A stretch of DNA of 64,000 nucleotides from Boesenbergia rotunda (GCA_024364735.1 JAGFNQ010008767.1:96606-160605); one strand, 5' to 3'. Counted from the first letter of the stretch, positions 21,627 to 33,650 are shown. Numbers and translations are program-made. Notes: generated by a model not told the origin, from the sequence alone.

Positions 21627-21638
21627 TGGTATCAGAGC
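21627..21638 (+). other. Element A primer binding site
   Basis: TGGTATCAGAGC lies a few bases after the LTR end at 21623 and is an exact initiator-Met primer site. Confidence 0.93.
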
Positions 21639-21961
21639 GATTACCATCTCACTACACACACATCAAGCCTCCTTCCTGTAGCTTCCAAGTAAGTACCTCT
21701 ATGCATACCTTATGTTCTTTTATAAGTCTAGAATATGCATACCTTATGTTCCCTTATAAAGCTAGAATAAGCAAGTATGGATGACATGTTATGACCTTAG
21801 AATAAACAAGTATGAATGATATGATAGAAAATACCTTTTAGGATATGTAATGTGAACAATACATTACCTAATTTTTTTAAATCAAGTAATCTAGAATTTA
21901 ATATGGGGGTAGGAGTACCAATAACTTATATTACCCATACTTGACATTTATGAAGGAAAGC
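21639..21961 (+). other. Element A leader with a splice-donor-like site
   Basis: Non-coding leader. CCAA|GTAAGTACC at 21689 is a strong match to a plant 5' splice site, and the same position is kept in B (25848) and C (58356). A leader intron is possible but no acceptor is obvious in A. Confidence 0.5.
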
Positions 21962-23112
21962 ATGGCTAGAAGACAGAGTAGCAAACTTAATGAGACTACT
22001 CCCTCGCCTGACCTGATGCAATTAGTGACCCAACTTCAGCGTCAAGTCACTGAGCAGTAGCAAACAATTAATACCCTGATGAACCAACACGAAAATTCTA
22101 CTAATCCACCGGCAAACTAGAATGCTGTACCCGTTGCGCCTACGGTTATGCAAACTCCTCCGACAGGCTCGACCACGGTAACACGATTAGAGGCTTATCT
22201 GATCCAGTGGTTGAGGCTGAAACCGAAAAATTTCTCGAGTGTTGGTGAACCGTGGGACGCCCAAGCATGGTTCAAGACTGTGGAGAGTACAATGGAGTTG
22301 TTGGACTGGCCTGAACATGAGAAAATCAAGTGCGCATCATTCTGCCTTTTTGGAGATGCCAGAATGTGGTGGGAAAGGGTCAAGGCCAAGAGACAGGTGA
22401 ACCAGATGACGTGGTCAGATTTCGAATCAGAGTTCTTTGAAGAATTCTTCAATATGCGTGTCACAAACAAACACTACGATGAGTTCACGGAATTCCGACA
22501 AGGCAATCTCTCAGTCAATGAAGCCGTGAAGAAATTTAACCGACTGGCTCGCCTATGCCCTGAGTTGGTCCGCACCGAGAAAGAAAGGGTCCGCCTTATG
22601 CTGAAGATGTTGCGACCCGAAATAGCTCTGAACGTGGCCGGCGGAGTTAACAGACCGCAAACCGCCGAGGAGCTGTTTAGTAGTGCCCTACTCACTGAGC
22701 ACTATCTAAACAATATCAATCAGCAAAGGAAGGCGCTAAATGAAAGAGGTCAGAAACCTCAGAGTACCAATGCTAATTGGAAGGGAAACCAGAGTGGTAA
22801 ACGACAGCCATGGAACGACTCCCAAGGGGGCCCAGCAAACAAACAGTCCAGGTTTCCCCTGTGTGCTACATGCGGGAAAATGCATCCCGGGGAATGTCGC
22901 AAAGGTATGAACCGGTGTTTCATTTGCGGAGTGGAAGGGCATATTGCCTCTTACTGTCCTACCAAGAACCAGGCCCCTCCCCAACAACTCGTTCAGTACC
23001 AGGGTGCACCAGCGAAATTACACTATATGCAAGCTGAGCTGGAAGGTACCCCGATGATGGAGGCCCCACCAACTATGACAAATGCCAGGGTTTTCTCTAT
23101 TACCAAGGAGGA
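21962..23112 (+). pseudogene. Element A gag (two nonsense codons, cut by B)
   Basis: The frame opens at ATG 21962 (MARRQSSKLNET) and stays open in phase to the B insertion at 23112. TAG codons at 22058-22060 and 22118-22120 interrupt the N-terminal part. The capsid domain (EAYLIQWLRLKPKNF, DARMWWERVK, ARLCPEL) is followed by a basic linker, a CATCGKMHPGEC pair and a CCHC zinc knuckle CFICGVEGHIASYC. The protein shells the RNA in the cytoplasmic particle. After B, the protease of the same polyprotein continues in the same frame across the TSD. Confidence 0.9.
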
Positions 23113-23135
23113 TGTAACGCCCCAAAATTTTCCCA

Positions 23136-23400
23136 TATAAAATGTTATGAAATTCATGAAATAGTATCATGGATATTAGAAAATATTATGAATTCATGAA
23201 TATGAAATATTATGAAATTCATGAAATAGTATCATGGATATTAAGAAATATTATGAATTCATGAATATGAAATATTATGGGATTCATGAAATATTATAGA
23301 TTCATGAATATGAAATATTAAAAATATTATGAAATAATATTTATGGAATATTATGAAATATTATGAATTCATGAAATATTATTAATATTATGAAATTTCA
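23136..23400 (+). repeat. AT-rich tandem repeat at the start of LTR B1
   Basis: Two long units start near 23140 and 23204, followed by shorter degenerate repeats of ATTATGAATTCATGAAATA. B2 carries the same block at 28235-28490 with one 10-bp deletion. LTR C has only a short version. Confidence 0.8.
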
Positions 23401-23479
23401 TGATAGGCTTGGCTTAAAGGGCTTTGATATGGATTAGTGCAAATTGTGATACAAACAAGAGGTAGAAGGGAGGAAGCAA

Positions 23480-23535
23480 AGATTGAACCTTGAACCTCCT
23501 AGTTGCACTCTCCATGTCTTAACCACTACACCAAG
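23480..23535 (-). promoter_or_regulatory. Antisense tRNA-like module in LTR B1
   Basis: Minus strand: A-box-like TTGGTGTAGTGGTT (23534-23521), then a B-box-like GGTTCAATC ending near 23481. B2 has it at 28569-28624 with an intact GGTTCAATCC. Confidence 0.55.
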
Positions 23536-25785
23536 CATTGTTTCTTGTTGAGAGAATAAGAAACATGCTTGTTAAGCGTGTAATAGTGAAGAGACATGTC
23601 TTTTCATGAGAAAAGTATAAATAAGAGAGGGAAGAGGTGTGAGTAACTTCCTCTTCTTCTTCCTTTTTCTCTTCCCCACCGAAACTTCATTGCTCCTCTC
23701 CCTTGTGTTTTCGAAAAAAATACAACCTAGGGTTTCTAACCCTAGGGAAGTGGAAGGAAGGAGACTATCTAAAGGGTCTTGCCCTCCACTAGGGTCAAGA
23801 AGTTCTAGAGGAGTTTTGGCGAAAGGAACCTCCATTTCTCCTTCAACCAAGGGTACCCTAAGGATCTAGGGAAGGCGAAATTCAAGCGAAAGGATGTAAG
23901 TATCCCCTCGCCTGCAGTGTAATTGTTATTGAATGTTTCTTTGGTGTTCTTATTTTTGAAAATGGGAGTTCCTCCCTTGTAACCATTCGGCCACCACCAA
24001 GACAAGGGTCTTGGTTGCTTCTTGATGCATGAGGATACTCCTAGGAACTTAGGGTACATATGTATGATGACTTCCCATCATATTGTGATAACAAAAAGTA
24101 GGGTTAGGCACCCTACAACTTTCGGCCAAGAGGAGAAAGGTTAGGCTTTTTGGGTTGCTTGCTATCCTATGATGTGTCCATGATTAGTAGTGTAGATAAA
24201 GTGCTTATGTAAATGTTTGTGTGAAGATTGGATGTCAAAAACCTAGCCTACCCTACCCTTACATCATTCGGCCAACCTAGGAAGATTAGGGTTTAGGGAT
24301 GCTTGATTTGCCTATGATGAATCTATGCCTAGTAGTGTAGACAAGGTGTTTGAATAAATGCTTGTGTGAAGGTTTAATTTCGAAACCCTAGTTTCCCTAC
24401 CCTAAGGCATGAAACCTTAGGGTTTGTGAAGGTTAAATTATTTTATGTGATATGCTTATGTAAAATGATATGAGATGTATATGCATGTGATATTCAAAGG
24501 AAATATTTGATTGGATTCCTTAGCATGTAACATTTGGCCAAGGCATGAAACATGAGGTTGTGAAGGACAACTTACCTTATGAGATTATGATTGTGTTTAG
24601 TAAGATCATATGCCTATATATGTGATGATTGTATGAGATGTACCTTAGGAGATATGCTTATGTTTGGGATGATGATATGTATATGCAAATGATGTTTAAA
24701 TGGAATGTTGGATTAGGAAAAATGGAACTCTCCCTAGCCTTGAGTTTCAGCCAAGACCCTAGTTTTAGGGTTAGGAACCATTTGATTTACCCATGAAGCA
24801 TGCTACCACTTCCTATGATATGAATATGATTTATGTGATCAACCTTGTCATATATAAGATATGTTTAAGGGGTTGAATTATGATCTATGTATGAGCATGC
24901 ATTATAGCCCATAGGGCACCCTTATGAAATGCATGCTTTATACTAGGCTAGTTATCATGATTATGGATGCATACATATGCATAAGAATGAGCCTTGTAGG
25001 GCATGAACAAAGAAGGCTTAGGGCCTAAAGAATGCTTCCCTAGAAGGTTGGGATTAAGAGCATACTTTATGAAAATGAAGAACATGATAATTATTTTATT
25101 TTGTAATGGCTTGTACTATAGACTCTTAAAGCGAGTCAAATGATTATGATACTAGGCTGAAGGACTTCTGAGAAGGCCTAGTAAACCCTAGTGGTTCGGG
25201 ATTAGCTACCTCGTTCCTATTCAGGGGTGCGCGCAAAACATGAAGTACAAGCCGGGCCCTAATGATTATGTTATGTTCAAGTATTATGTTTATATGTTTT
25301 CAAAGAAACCTTCCTATGAAGTTAATATGCTTAGATGTTTAACATGCTTAAACACTTACCATGCTTGAATGTGATTTATTCTCTTATCTTTCTATGATAT
25401 GGATTTTGCGAGTAGGACAGGATCTTACTAACCATTTGTGCTTACTAGTTTATATGTTGTCTTATGCTGCAGATAAGGGTAAGAGACACTTAAACTAAAG
25501 GAAGAGACAGGAGGGCTAAAGATGTGTGGGGGTGGTGGCTTGGGAAATAAAGATCTTCATATCTACAATATTATGCTTATGTTAACATTTCTTTAGTAAT
25601 GAATGTTATACTTGGATTACTCATATACTTGATTATATTATGAGTTGAACCTATCATGTTATAGGTTAGTTTTGAACAAGCATGCTTAGTACTTTGTTAT
25701 TAGTACTTTAAGAAAAAAAAAATTTATACGAATGATAGTACGTGACCCTGCCCCGAGAGTAGATATAAGGGCGGGCGTCACAAGT

Positions 25786-25797
25786 TGGTATCAGAGC
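25786..25797 (+). other. Element B primer binding site
   Basis: TGGTATCAGAGC lies three bases after the LTR end at 25782. Confidence 0.93.
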
Positions 25798-26106
25798 AGT
25801 TTTCCCCTCCACCACACACACATCAAGCTTCATCCTGCCGCTTCCAAGTAAGAAATCCTAACCTCGCTTTACTTTATTTCATGTACGGTAATGATTATGT
25901 ATAGAAATGATTTATACTTGCATAACAAGAGAAAGTAGCGTTAAGTCTTATATAGTTAATTATCACCTGTATGATAGATAATGACAAGTAATTGTAAGAT
26001 ATGTGAACATGAACGATACTTCCTTTATGCATGATAGTATGTGCTACTCCTAGTTAATTATGCGTGAATGTAGGAATAACTATTACCTCATACTAGTCTC
26101 ATTCTT
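25798..26106 (+). other. Element B leader
   Basis: Non-coding. A splice-donor-like CCAA|GTAAGA lies at 25848. Up to about 26015 it is homologous to the C leader; beyond that B leads into gag while C carries a different segment. Confidence 0.6.
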
Positions 26107-27285
26107 ATGAAGATGGCTAGAAGACATAGTAACCGTCTTAACGAGACTGCCCCTCCACCACTTAACGAGACAGCACCACCACTCAACGAGACAGTACCCC
26201 CACCAAATTTGGCACATGTTGTAACCGAACTACAACGCCAGATAGCGGAGCAACAACTGATCATCACTAACCTGATGAATCAGCAGGGGAACTCTACCAC
26301 CCCACCACCAGTGAACCAGACGATTATTCCAGCCGCAACCCCGGTTACGCCAGCACCCCCGGCAGCCCCTGTCACGGTAGCCCGACCAGAGGCTTACCTA
26401 ATCCAATGGCAGAGGCTGAAACCGGAAGGTTTCTCCGGTGCTAGTGAACCCTGGGACGCGCAGGCCTGGTTCAAAACAGTGGAAAGCACCATGGAATTGC
26501 TCGACTGGCCCGAGCAAGAGAAGATCAAATGCGCATCGTTCTGCCTTTCTGGAGATGCGCGTATGTGGTGGGAAAGAATAAAGACCAAACGCCAGGTGAA
26601 CCAAATGACATGGAAGGACTTCGAATCGGAATTCTTTGAAGAGTTCTTCCACCTGCGGGTCACCAACCGGCATTTCGACGAGTTCACCGAGTTCCGACAA
26701 GGTGAGCTATCAGTCAGCGAGGCAATGAAGAAATTCAACAGACTAGCCCGCCTCTGCCCGGAGCTAGTCAGCACTAAGAAAGAAAAAGTCAGACTTATGC
26801 TGAAGATGCTGCGGCCAGAAATTGCCCTGAATGCGGCCGGCGGGGTCAACCGGCCACAGACCGCAGAAGAGCTGTTCAGCAGTGCTCTGATTGCTGAGCA
26901 CTACCTGAATAACATCAACCAGCAAAAGAAGGTGCTGACTGAAAACAAGAGCCAAACCCAAGCCGGAGGTGAGAAGCCTCAAAATGATAGTTGGAAGGGG
27001 AACCACAATGGCAAGAGAAAGAACGACTCACAAAGTGGTTCCGCCAGCAAGCAACCCAAGTTCGACCCGTGTGCTACATGCGGAAGGCTGCACCCAGGAG
27101 CTTGCCGCCAGGGGACAGGCAAGTGTTACAACTGCGGACGGGTAGGGCACAAGGCCCAAGATTGCCGCGCCAAAAAGCAAGCACCTCCCCAACCGCACGT
27201 ACCACCGGTTACGACGAATGCAAGGGTTTTCTCATTATCCAAGGAAGACGTGACGAATACATCAAATGTAGTCACAGGCCATTGA
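26107..27285 (+). CDS. Element B gag polyprotein (intact ORF, 392 codons)
   Basis: The only complete long gag frame in the window. It starts MKMARRHSNRLNET; the second Met (26113) matches the start of the A gag and is the likelier start. The N-terminus has a short duplicated proline-rich motif (LNETAPPP, three variants). The capsid domain includes EAYLIQWQRLKPEGF, DARMWWERIK and FNRLARLCPEL. A Lys/Asn-rich linker follows, then CATCGRLHPGAC and a CCHC zinc knuckle CYNCGRVGHKAQDC. The frame closes right after the VVTG that in A leads into protease, so protease is lost. The protein should form the virus-like particle. It lies between the leader and a segment shared with C. Confidence 0.92.
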   Translation: MKMARRHSNRLNETAPPPLNETAPPLNETVPPPNLAHVVTELQRQIAEQQLIITNLMNQQGNSTTPPPVNQTIIPAATPVTPAPPAAPVTVARPEAYLIQWQRLKPEGFSGASEPWDAQAWFKTVESTMELLDWPEQEKIKCASFCLSGDARMWWERIKTKRQVNQMTWKDFESEFFEEFFHLRVTNRHFDEFTEFRQGELSVSEAMKKFNRLARLCPELVSTKKEKVRLMLKMLRPEIALNAAGGVNRPQTAEELFSSALIAEHYLNNINQQKKVLTENKSQTQAGGEKPQNDSWKGNHNGKRKNDSQSGSASKQPKFDPCATCGRLHPGACRQGTGKCYNCGRVGHKAQDCRAKKQAPPQPHVPPVTTNARVFSLSKEDVTNTSNVVTGH

Positions 27286-27426
27286 GTTGGACTAGTTTTG
27301 TATGAAGAATTATAAGACGGAATAAAATAAATTTTGGTGATATAATAAATGAGATCTCATTTACCCATAATCACAATAAGTATATAATTACAATGTATGT
27401 GTATAAGTATACCAGGGTTAGCACCT
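27286..27426 (+). other. Non-coding segment shared by B and C
   Basis: It begins TGAGTTGGACTAG and ends GTTAGCACCT, the same as 59273-59474 in C apart from a 64-bp deletion in B. That deletion lies between two TTACCC repeats (59352 and 59416 in C). It separates gag from the integrase fragment in B, and ORF-X from RT in C. Confidence 0.8.
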
Positions 27427-28176
27427 GAAAGAGTAAATCAAATACTAGAGGATATGTTACGAGCTTGTGCCTTGGACTACAAGGGAAGCTGGTGCCGATA
27501 CCTGAGCCTGGCAGAGTTTGCTTATAACAACAGTTATCAGGCTACTATCGGGATGGCACCGTATGAAGCACTGTACGGGAGAAAATGCAGATCTCCTATA
27601 TGTTGGCTTGAGAGTGGTGAAAAGAAGGAGATGGGACTCCAGACTAATATTATAGATGAAACCACTCAGGCTATAAAGAATATTCGCCAGAGAATAGAGA
27701 CTGCTCAGAGTCGGCAGAAAAGCTACGCTGACAAGCGACGCAGACCATTAGAGTTTGAGGTTGGGGATTCAGTATTCCTGAAAGTGGCCCCTATGAAAGG
27801 GGTGATGAGATTCGGAAAGAAAGGGAAACTGAGTCCGAGATATGTGGGACCGTATCAGATTCTGAAACGGGTAGGCAAAGTGGCCTACGAACTGGGGTTA
27901 CCGCCAGAAATGTCGGCTATCCACGATGTCTTCCACGTATCGATGCTCAGGAAATGTACCTCTGATGTGAATCAGATGATAGAGCCCCAGCCAGTACAAG
28001 ATCAAGAGAATTTAAGTTCCGAACGCCGACCTATACAGATCTTAGATCGGGAAGTTAAAAAGCTAAGGAACAAGGAAGTACCCTTAGTAAAGGTTCTGTG
28101 GCGGAATGAACAATTCGAAGAAGCCACATGGGAACGAGAGGAGGCAATACGATTAAAGTATCCGAAATTATTTTAA
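27427..28176 (+). pseudogene. Element B integrase C-terminal fragment
   Basis: An open frame (displayed from 27397) encodes the last part of the integrase core (ERVNQILEDMLRACALDYKG ... FAYNNSYQATIGMAPYEALYGRKCR) and the C-terminal domain (VGDSVFLKVAPMKGVMRFGKKGK ... EEATWEREEAIRLKYPKLF). The catalytic D,D,E core except its end is missing. It aligns with C 61555-62304, so about 2080 bp (C 59475-61554) was deleted. It lacks two nonsense codons found in C at 61729 and 61864. Confidence 0.88.
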
Positions 28177-28211
28177 AGTTCGGGACGAACTTTTTATAAG
28201 GTATGGAGGAT
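28177..28211 (+). other. Element B polypurine tract region
   Basis: AAGGTATGGAGGA just precedes the 3' LTR start at 28212, as expected for the plus-strand primer. Confidence 0.8.
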
Positions 28212-30883
28212 TGTAACGCCCCAAAATTTTCCCATATAAAATGTTATGAAATTCATGAAATAGTATCATGGATATTAGAAAATATTATGAATTCATGAAT
28301 ATGAAATATTATGAAATTCATGAAATAGTATCATGGATATTAAGAAATATTATGAATTCATGAATATGAAATATTATGGGATTCATGAAATATTATAGAT
28401 TCATGAATATGAAATATTAAAAATATTATGAAATAATATTTATGGAATATTATGAATTCATGAAATATTATTAATATTATGAAATTTCATGATAGGCTTG
28501 GCTTAAAGGGCTTTGATATGGATTAGTGCAAATTGTGATAAAAAGAAGAGGTAGAAGGGAGGAAGCAAGGATTGAACCTTGAACCTCCTAGTTGCACTCT
28601 CCATGTCTTAACCACTACACCAAGCATTGTTTCTTGTTGAGAGAATAAGAAACATGCTTGTTAAGCGTGTAATAGTGAAGAGACATGTCTTTTCATGAGA
28701 AAAGTATAAATAAGAGAGGGAAGAGGTGTGAGTAACTTCCTCTTCTTCTTCCTTTTCTCTTCCCCACCGAAACTTCATTGCCCCTCTCCCTTGTGTTTTC
28801 GAAAAAAATACAACCTAGGGTTTCTAACCCTAGGGAAGTGGAAGGAAGGAGACTATCTAAAGGGTCTTGCCCTCCACTAGGGTCAAGAAGTTCTAGAGGA
28901 GTTTTGGCGAAAGGAACCTCCACTTCTCCTTCAACCAAGGGTACCCTAAGGATCTAGGGAAGGCGAAATTCAAGCGAAAGGATGTAAGTATCCCCTCGCC
29001 TGCAGTGTAATTGTTATTGAATGTTTCTTTGGTGTCCTTGTTTTCGAAAATGGGAGTTCCTCCCTTGTAACCATTCGGCCACCACCAAGACAAGGGTCTT
29101 GGTTGCTTCTTGATGCATGAGGATACTCCTAGGAACTTAGGGTATATATGTATGATGACTTCCCATCATGTTGTGATAACAAAAAGTAGGGTTAGCCACC
29201 CTACAACTTTCGGCCAAGAGGAGAAAGGTTAGGCTTTTTGGGTTGCTTGCTATCCTATGATGTGTCCATGATTAGTAGTGTAGATTAAGTGCTTGTGTAA
29301 ATGTTTGTGTGAAGATTGGATGTCAAAAACCTTGCCTACCCTACCCTTACATCATTCGGCCAACCTAGGAAGATTAGGGTTTAAGGATGCTTGATTTGCC
29401 TATGATGAATCTATGCCTAGTAGTGTAGACAAGGTGTTTGAATAAATGCTTGTGTGAAGGTTTAATTTCGAAACCCTAGTTTCCCTACCCTACACCATTC
29501 GGCCAAGGCATGAAACCTTAGGGTTTGTGAAGGTTAAATTATTTTATGTGATATGCTTATGTAAAATGATATGAGATGTATATGCATGTGATATTCAAAG
29601 GAAATGTTTGATTGGATTCCTTAGCATGTAACATTTGGCCAAGGCATGAAACATGAGGTTGTGAAGGACAACTTACCCTATGAGATTATGATTGTGTTTA
29701 GTAAGATCATATGCCTATATATGTGATGATTGTATGAGATGTACCCTAGGAGATATGCTTATGTTTGGGATGATGATATCTATATGCAAATGATGTTTAA
29801 ATGGAATGTTGGATTAGGAAAAATGGAACTCTCCCTAGCCTTGAGTTTCGGCCAAGACCCTAGTTTTAGGGTTAGGAACCATTTGATTTACCCATGAAGC
29901 ATGCTACCACTTCCTATGATATGAATATGATTTATGTGATCAACCTTGTCATATATAAGATATGTTTAAGGGGTTGAATTATGATCTATGTATGAGCATG
30001 CATTATAGCCCATAGGGCACCCTTATGAAATGCGTGCTTTATACTAGGCTAGTTATCATGATTATGGATGCATACATATGCATAAGAATGAGCCTTGTAG
30101 GGCATGAACAAAGAAGGCTTAGGGCCTAAAGAATGCTTCCCTAGAAGGTTGGGATTAAGAGCATACTTTATGAAAATGAAGAACATGATAATTATTTTAT
30201 TTTGTAATGGCTTGTACTATAGACTCTTAAAGCGAGTCAAATGATTATGATACTAGGCTGAAGGACTTCTGAGAAGGTCTAGTAAACCCTAGTGGTTCGG
30301 GATTAGCTACCTCGTTCCTATTCAGGGGCGCGCGCAAAACATGAAGTACAAGCCGGGCCCTAATGATTATGCTATGTTCAAGTATTATGTTTATATGTTT
30401 TCAAAGAAACCTTCCTATGAAGTTAATATGCTTAGATGTTTAACATGCTTAAACACTTACCATGCTTGAATGTGATTTATTCTCTTATCTTTCTATGATA
30501 TGGATTTTGCGAGTAGGACAGGATCTTACTAACATTTGTGCTTACTAGTTTATATGTTGTCTTATGCTGCAGATAAGGGTAAGAGACACTTAAACTAAAG
30601 GAAGAGACAGGAGGGCTGATGATGTGTGGGGGGTGGTGGCTCGGGAAATAAAGATCTTCATATCTACAATATTATGCTTATGTTAACATTTCTTTAGTAA
30701 TGAATGTTATACTTGGATTACTCATATACTTGATTATATTATGAGTTGAACCTATCATGTTATAGGTTAGTTTTGAACAAGCATGCTTAGTACTTTGTTA
30801 TTAGTACTTTAAGAAAAAAAAAATTTATACGAATGATAGTACGTGACCCCGCCCCGAGAGTAGATATAAGGGCGGGCGTCACA
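28212..30883 (+). mobile_element. LTR B2 (3' LTR of B, 2672 bp)
   Basis: Starts TGTAACGCCCC, ends GGCGGGCGTCACA, followed by the TSD GAGGA. Compared with B1 it lacks one 10-bp AT repeat and keeps a 15-bp segment (ACCATTCGGCCA-containing, near 29490) that B1 lost. It carries the antisense tRNA-like module at 28569-28624. Confidence 0.93.
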
Positions 30884-31200
30884 GAGGACACTGTGGAAGC
30901 TTCTACGGTTGTCACAGGTCAGATATTTATTTCCAGTCAGTACACTACTGCATTATTTGATACTGGGGCAACACACTCGTTTGTTTCTGTGCTATACACT
31001 AAGGAGATAGATATGTCCCCACATGTTTTAGACTGCAAGTTCTTAACGACCCTGCCTTTGGGAGAAATAATGGCATCTGCTCACGTGCCGCGTGTTGTGC
31101 TAGTCGTAATCGCAGAAAGAGAACTCTACTGCGATCTGATAGTACTCGACATGCGGGATTATGATGTTATAATGGGGATGGATTTCTGAGCAAATACGGT
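30884..31200 (+). pseudogene. Element A aspartic protease
   Basis: The gag frame of A resumes after B. The catalytic motif LFDTGATHSFVS is intact, and the domain continues to DYDVIMGMDF, after which a TGA replaces the expected residue. The enzyme would cut the gag-pol polyprotein. The upstream part is separated from gag only by B. Confidence 0.88.
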
Positions 31201-31330
31201 GCTTCTATCGAGTACTGTAAGCGAAAGGCGATCTTTCGACCCGAGGCAGATCCTATGTTTGAATTTATCGGAGAGTCAGGGAAAAGAACTGGGAGAACTC
31301 TTATCGACTCTCAAAGCACGGAAGAGTTTG
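31201..31330 (+). pseudogene. Element A protease-RT linker up to the deletion junction
   Basis: Homologous coding continues (YGASIEYCKRKAIFRPEADP) in the protease frame. The match then switches at about 31330 to integrase C-terminal sequence in a different frame. RT, RNase H and the integrase core are missing. Confidence 0.7.
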
Positions 31331-31748
31331 GACGAGGGATCTGGTATTCCTCCAAGTGACCTCTATGAAAGGGGTAACGAGATTTGGTAAGAAAGGGAAG
31401 CTAGGTCCGCGTTATGTGGGACCATACCGGATCCTGAGAAGAGTCGGCAGGGTAGCTGATGAACTGGAGCAGTCTCAGGAGATGTCAGCTATTCATAACG
31501 TGTTTCACGTGTCAATGCTTAAGAAGTGTCTTCCCAATAGGGACCAAGTGATCGAGCCACAGACAATACAAGTTCAGGAGGACATAAGTTATGAACGCCG
31601 ACCTATCCAAATTTTGGATTGGGAAGTCAAGAAGCTAAGGAACAAGGAGGTACCCTTAGTCAAGGTCCTATGGCAAAGTCAACGGTTCGAGGAAGCTACC
31701 TGGGAACGCGAGGACGAGATGAGACGCAAGTACCCGGAGCTATTCTAA
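31331..31748 (+). pseudogene. Element A integrase C-terminus with chromodomain-like end
   Basis: Contains VTSMKGVTRFGKKGKLGPRYVG, MSAIHNVFHVSMLKK and a terminal VKVLWQSQRFEEATWERED ... KYPELF. The Lys-Val-Leu-Trp and Glu-Ala-Thr-Trp-Glu pattern is that of the chromovirus C-terminal chromodomain, which directs integration to chromatin. About 130 codons remain. Confidence 0.85.
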
Positions 31749-31782
31749 GTTCGAGGACGAACTTTCACGAGGTATGGGGGAT
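31749..31782 (+). other. Element A polypurine tract region
   Basis: GAGGTATGGGGGA lies immediately before LTR A2 at 31783. Confidence 0.8.
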
Positions 31783-32099
31783 TGTAACGACCCGGAAAAT
31801 GTCTTCAATATTTTCTTTAAAATATTGATCATGTCTAAATAGTTTTTGAAGGAGTTTAGAGATACAAGTACGAACCTTAGCCTAGTTATCCATAATTTTC
31901 TCATTTAAATTGAGAAGCTAAGTACTAATGGACTTTTCTAAGACCATGGTTATTAGTGAATTTTAGGTGAAATTTAATATAAATATAAATGGGTTTTAAT
32001 TAAGGATATTAGTATGATCATGGGTGAATTTTTGAGGAATTTTCGGAAATAAGGAGAAATAAAAATAAAAGTAAAATAAAAACAAAGTGCATGCACCAA

Positions 32100-32155
32100 G
32101 GATTGAACCTTGGACCTATGGCACCACCATGAATGTACTAACGAATTCACCTAGC
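32100..32155 (-). promoter_or_regulatory. Antisense tRNA-like module in LTR A2
   Basis: Minus strand: A-box-like TAGGTGAATTCG, then GGTTCAATCC at 32109-32100. One A-box base differs from A1. Confidence 0.5.
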
Positions 32156-33319
32156 AAGAGAGTGCTAGTAAAGAATAAAGTGGATTTTGGTTAAGGCTTA
32201 GAGAAAATGAAGAGTCATCAAGGGAAGAGACACCATGACTCTTCACTTGCCCTCTTCATGTGGTATAAAAGAGAGGAGAAGGCTTAAGTTATTTTCAATT
32301 CCACCAAGAGGCTTTTCCCCTTCTCTTCTTCATTTCTTCCTCTTCCTCCTTGCTCTAGCCGAAACCACAAGGGCTCTCCCCTTAGGAAAAATTTCCACCA
32401 AGGACTCCATCTTGAAGACTCAAGGCTCTCTACTAGGCTACAAGGGCTAAGGAGAAGTTTGGAGTTAAGAAGGTTCCTTCTATTTCTTTATTCAAGGATT
32501 TAATCCAAGATAAGGGAAGGTAAGACCCCCTCACCTGTGGTATGATAGCTTCCAAGTTATTTATCATGATCTAAGTTTTATTGGCATGCTATGTTGAAAA
32601 ATCCATATTTAGGGCTTGTGAAGATTTCAGCCAAGAAAGGTTTTGGGCTAAAAATCATGTTAAAGTCCTCTTTTATGTTTTCAAATGTTTACTCATGATA
32701 GGTTAAGCATAAAAGTATGATTTTGGAAGTTTTGTAGCACCCTAAAACCCCCCCTAGGGTTTTGGACACATCAAGGTTAAAGGGCTAGGGTAAACTCCAA
32801 CCTTTCCAAGCATGATTAGTATGTTTCCTAGGATACCTTATGGGTAATAATGGTGCTTTATATGAATTTTCCTATGGGCTTATTATCCCTCTAGGGTTTC
32901 GGCCAACTCATGGTTTGGGGCCTAGGACTTAGGGTTAAACCCAACCAAAGGTTCAAATGGTTTCCATGGCATGATATGTAAGGTATGGGATGTTAATCAT
33001 GACCTAGGTAAATTTTCTAGGGCTTTATGGTACCTTAGGGTTTTCGGCCAAGACCCAAAGCTAGGGTTTGAAATGGGCTAAGGTCTCAAGGATACATGTT
33101 TATAAGTTACCATGATGTAAGTATATGGTTAAGCAAGATGTGAGGATCTTTATGTTACCAAAATCCTAACTCCATATGCTAGGTATCATGGCTCCGTATG
33201 TTTAGGTATATGTTATGTTTTATTCATGAATGCTTTAAGCATATGCCATGAACCTAGGGAAATGCATCATGTACGAAAAGATCTAGGCATGTTTTCCTAT
33301 GTGCCATGACCATGCATGC

Positions 33320-33650
33320 TTATGAATGATATGTATGTATGTCATGCTTTATGAATAATATGTATGTATACCATGCTTTAGGAATGAAATGTATGTATGC
33401 CATGCTTTATGAATATTATGTATGTATGTCATTCTTATGAATGATATGTATGTATGCCATGCTTTATGAATAATATGTATGTATACCATGCTTTAGGAAT
33501 GAAATGTATGTATGCCATGCTTTATGAATATTATGTATGTATGTCATTCTTATGAATGATATGTATGTATGTCATGCTTTATGAATAATATATATGTATA
33601 CCATGTTTTATGAATGATATGTATGTATGCCATGCTTTATGAATGATAAG
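33320..33650 (+). repeat. Minisatellite in LTR A2 (expanded)
   Basis: About ten or eleven imperfect 30-bp units with GTATGTATGCCATGCTTTATG. Part of the array shows a higher-order repeat of several units. Confidence 0.8.

Larger units (their letters stand above)
23113..25782 (+). mobile_element. LTR B1 (5' LTR of B, 2670 bp)
   Basis: Starts TGTAACGCCCC and ends GGCGGGCGTCACA. It opens with an AT-rich repeat of GAATTCATGAATATGAAATATTATG words (23136-23400). TATA box (TATAAATA) at 23616-23623. An antisense tRNA-like module is at 23480-23535. Confidence 0.93.
23113..30883 (+). mobile_element. Ty3/gypsy element B, gag-only non-autonomous (TR-GAG-like), TSD GAGGA
   Basis: GAGGA is at 23108-23112 and 30884-30888. 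Order: LTR B1 (23113-25782), primer site, intact gag (26107-27285), a non-coding segment shared with C (27281-27426), integrase end (27427-28176), polypurine tract, LTR B2 (28212-30883). Protease, RT, RNase H and the integrase core are absent. The two LTRs are almost the same apart from 10-bp and 15-bp indels and scattered changes, so insertion was recent relative to A. Gag-only LTR elements that rely on another element's pol are known in plants as TR-GAG. Confidence 0.93.
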
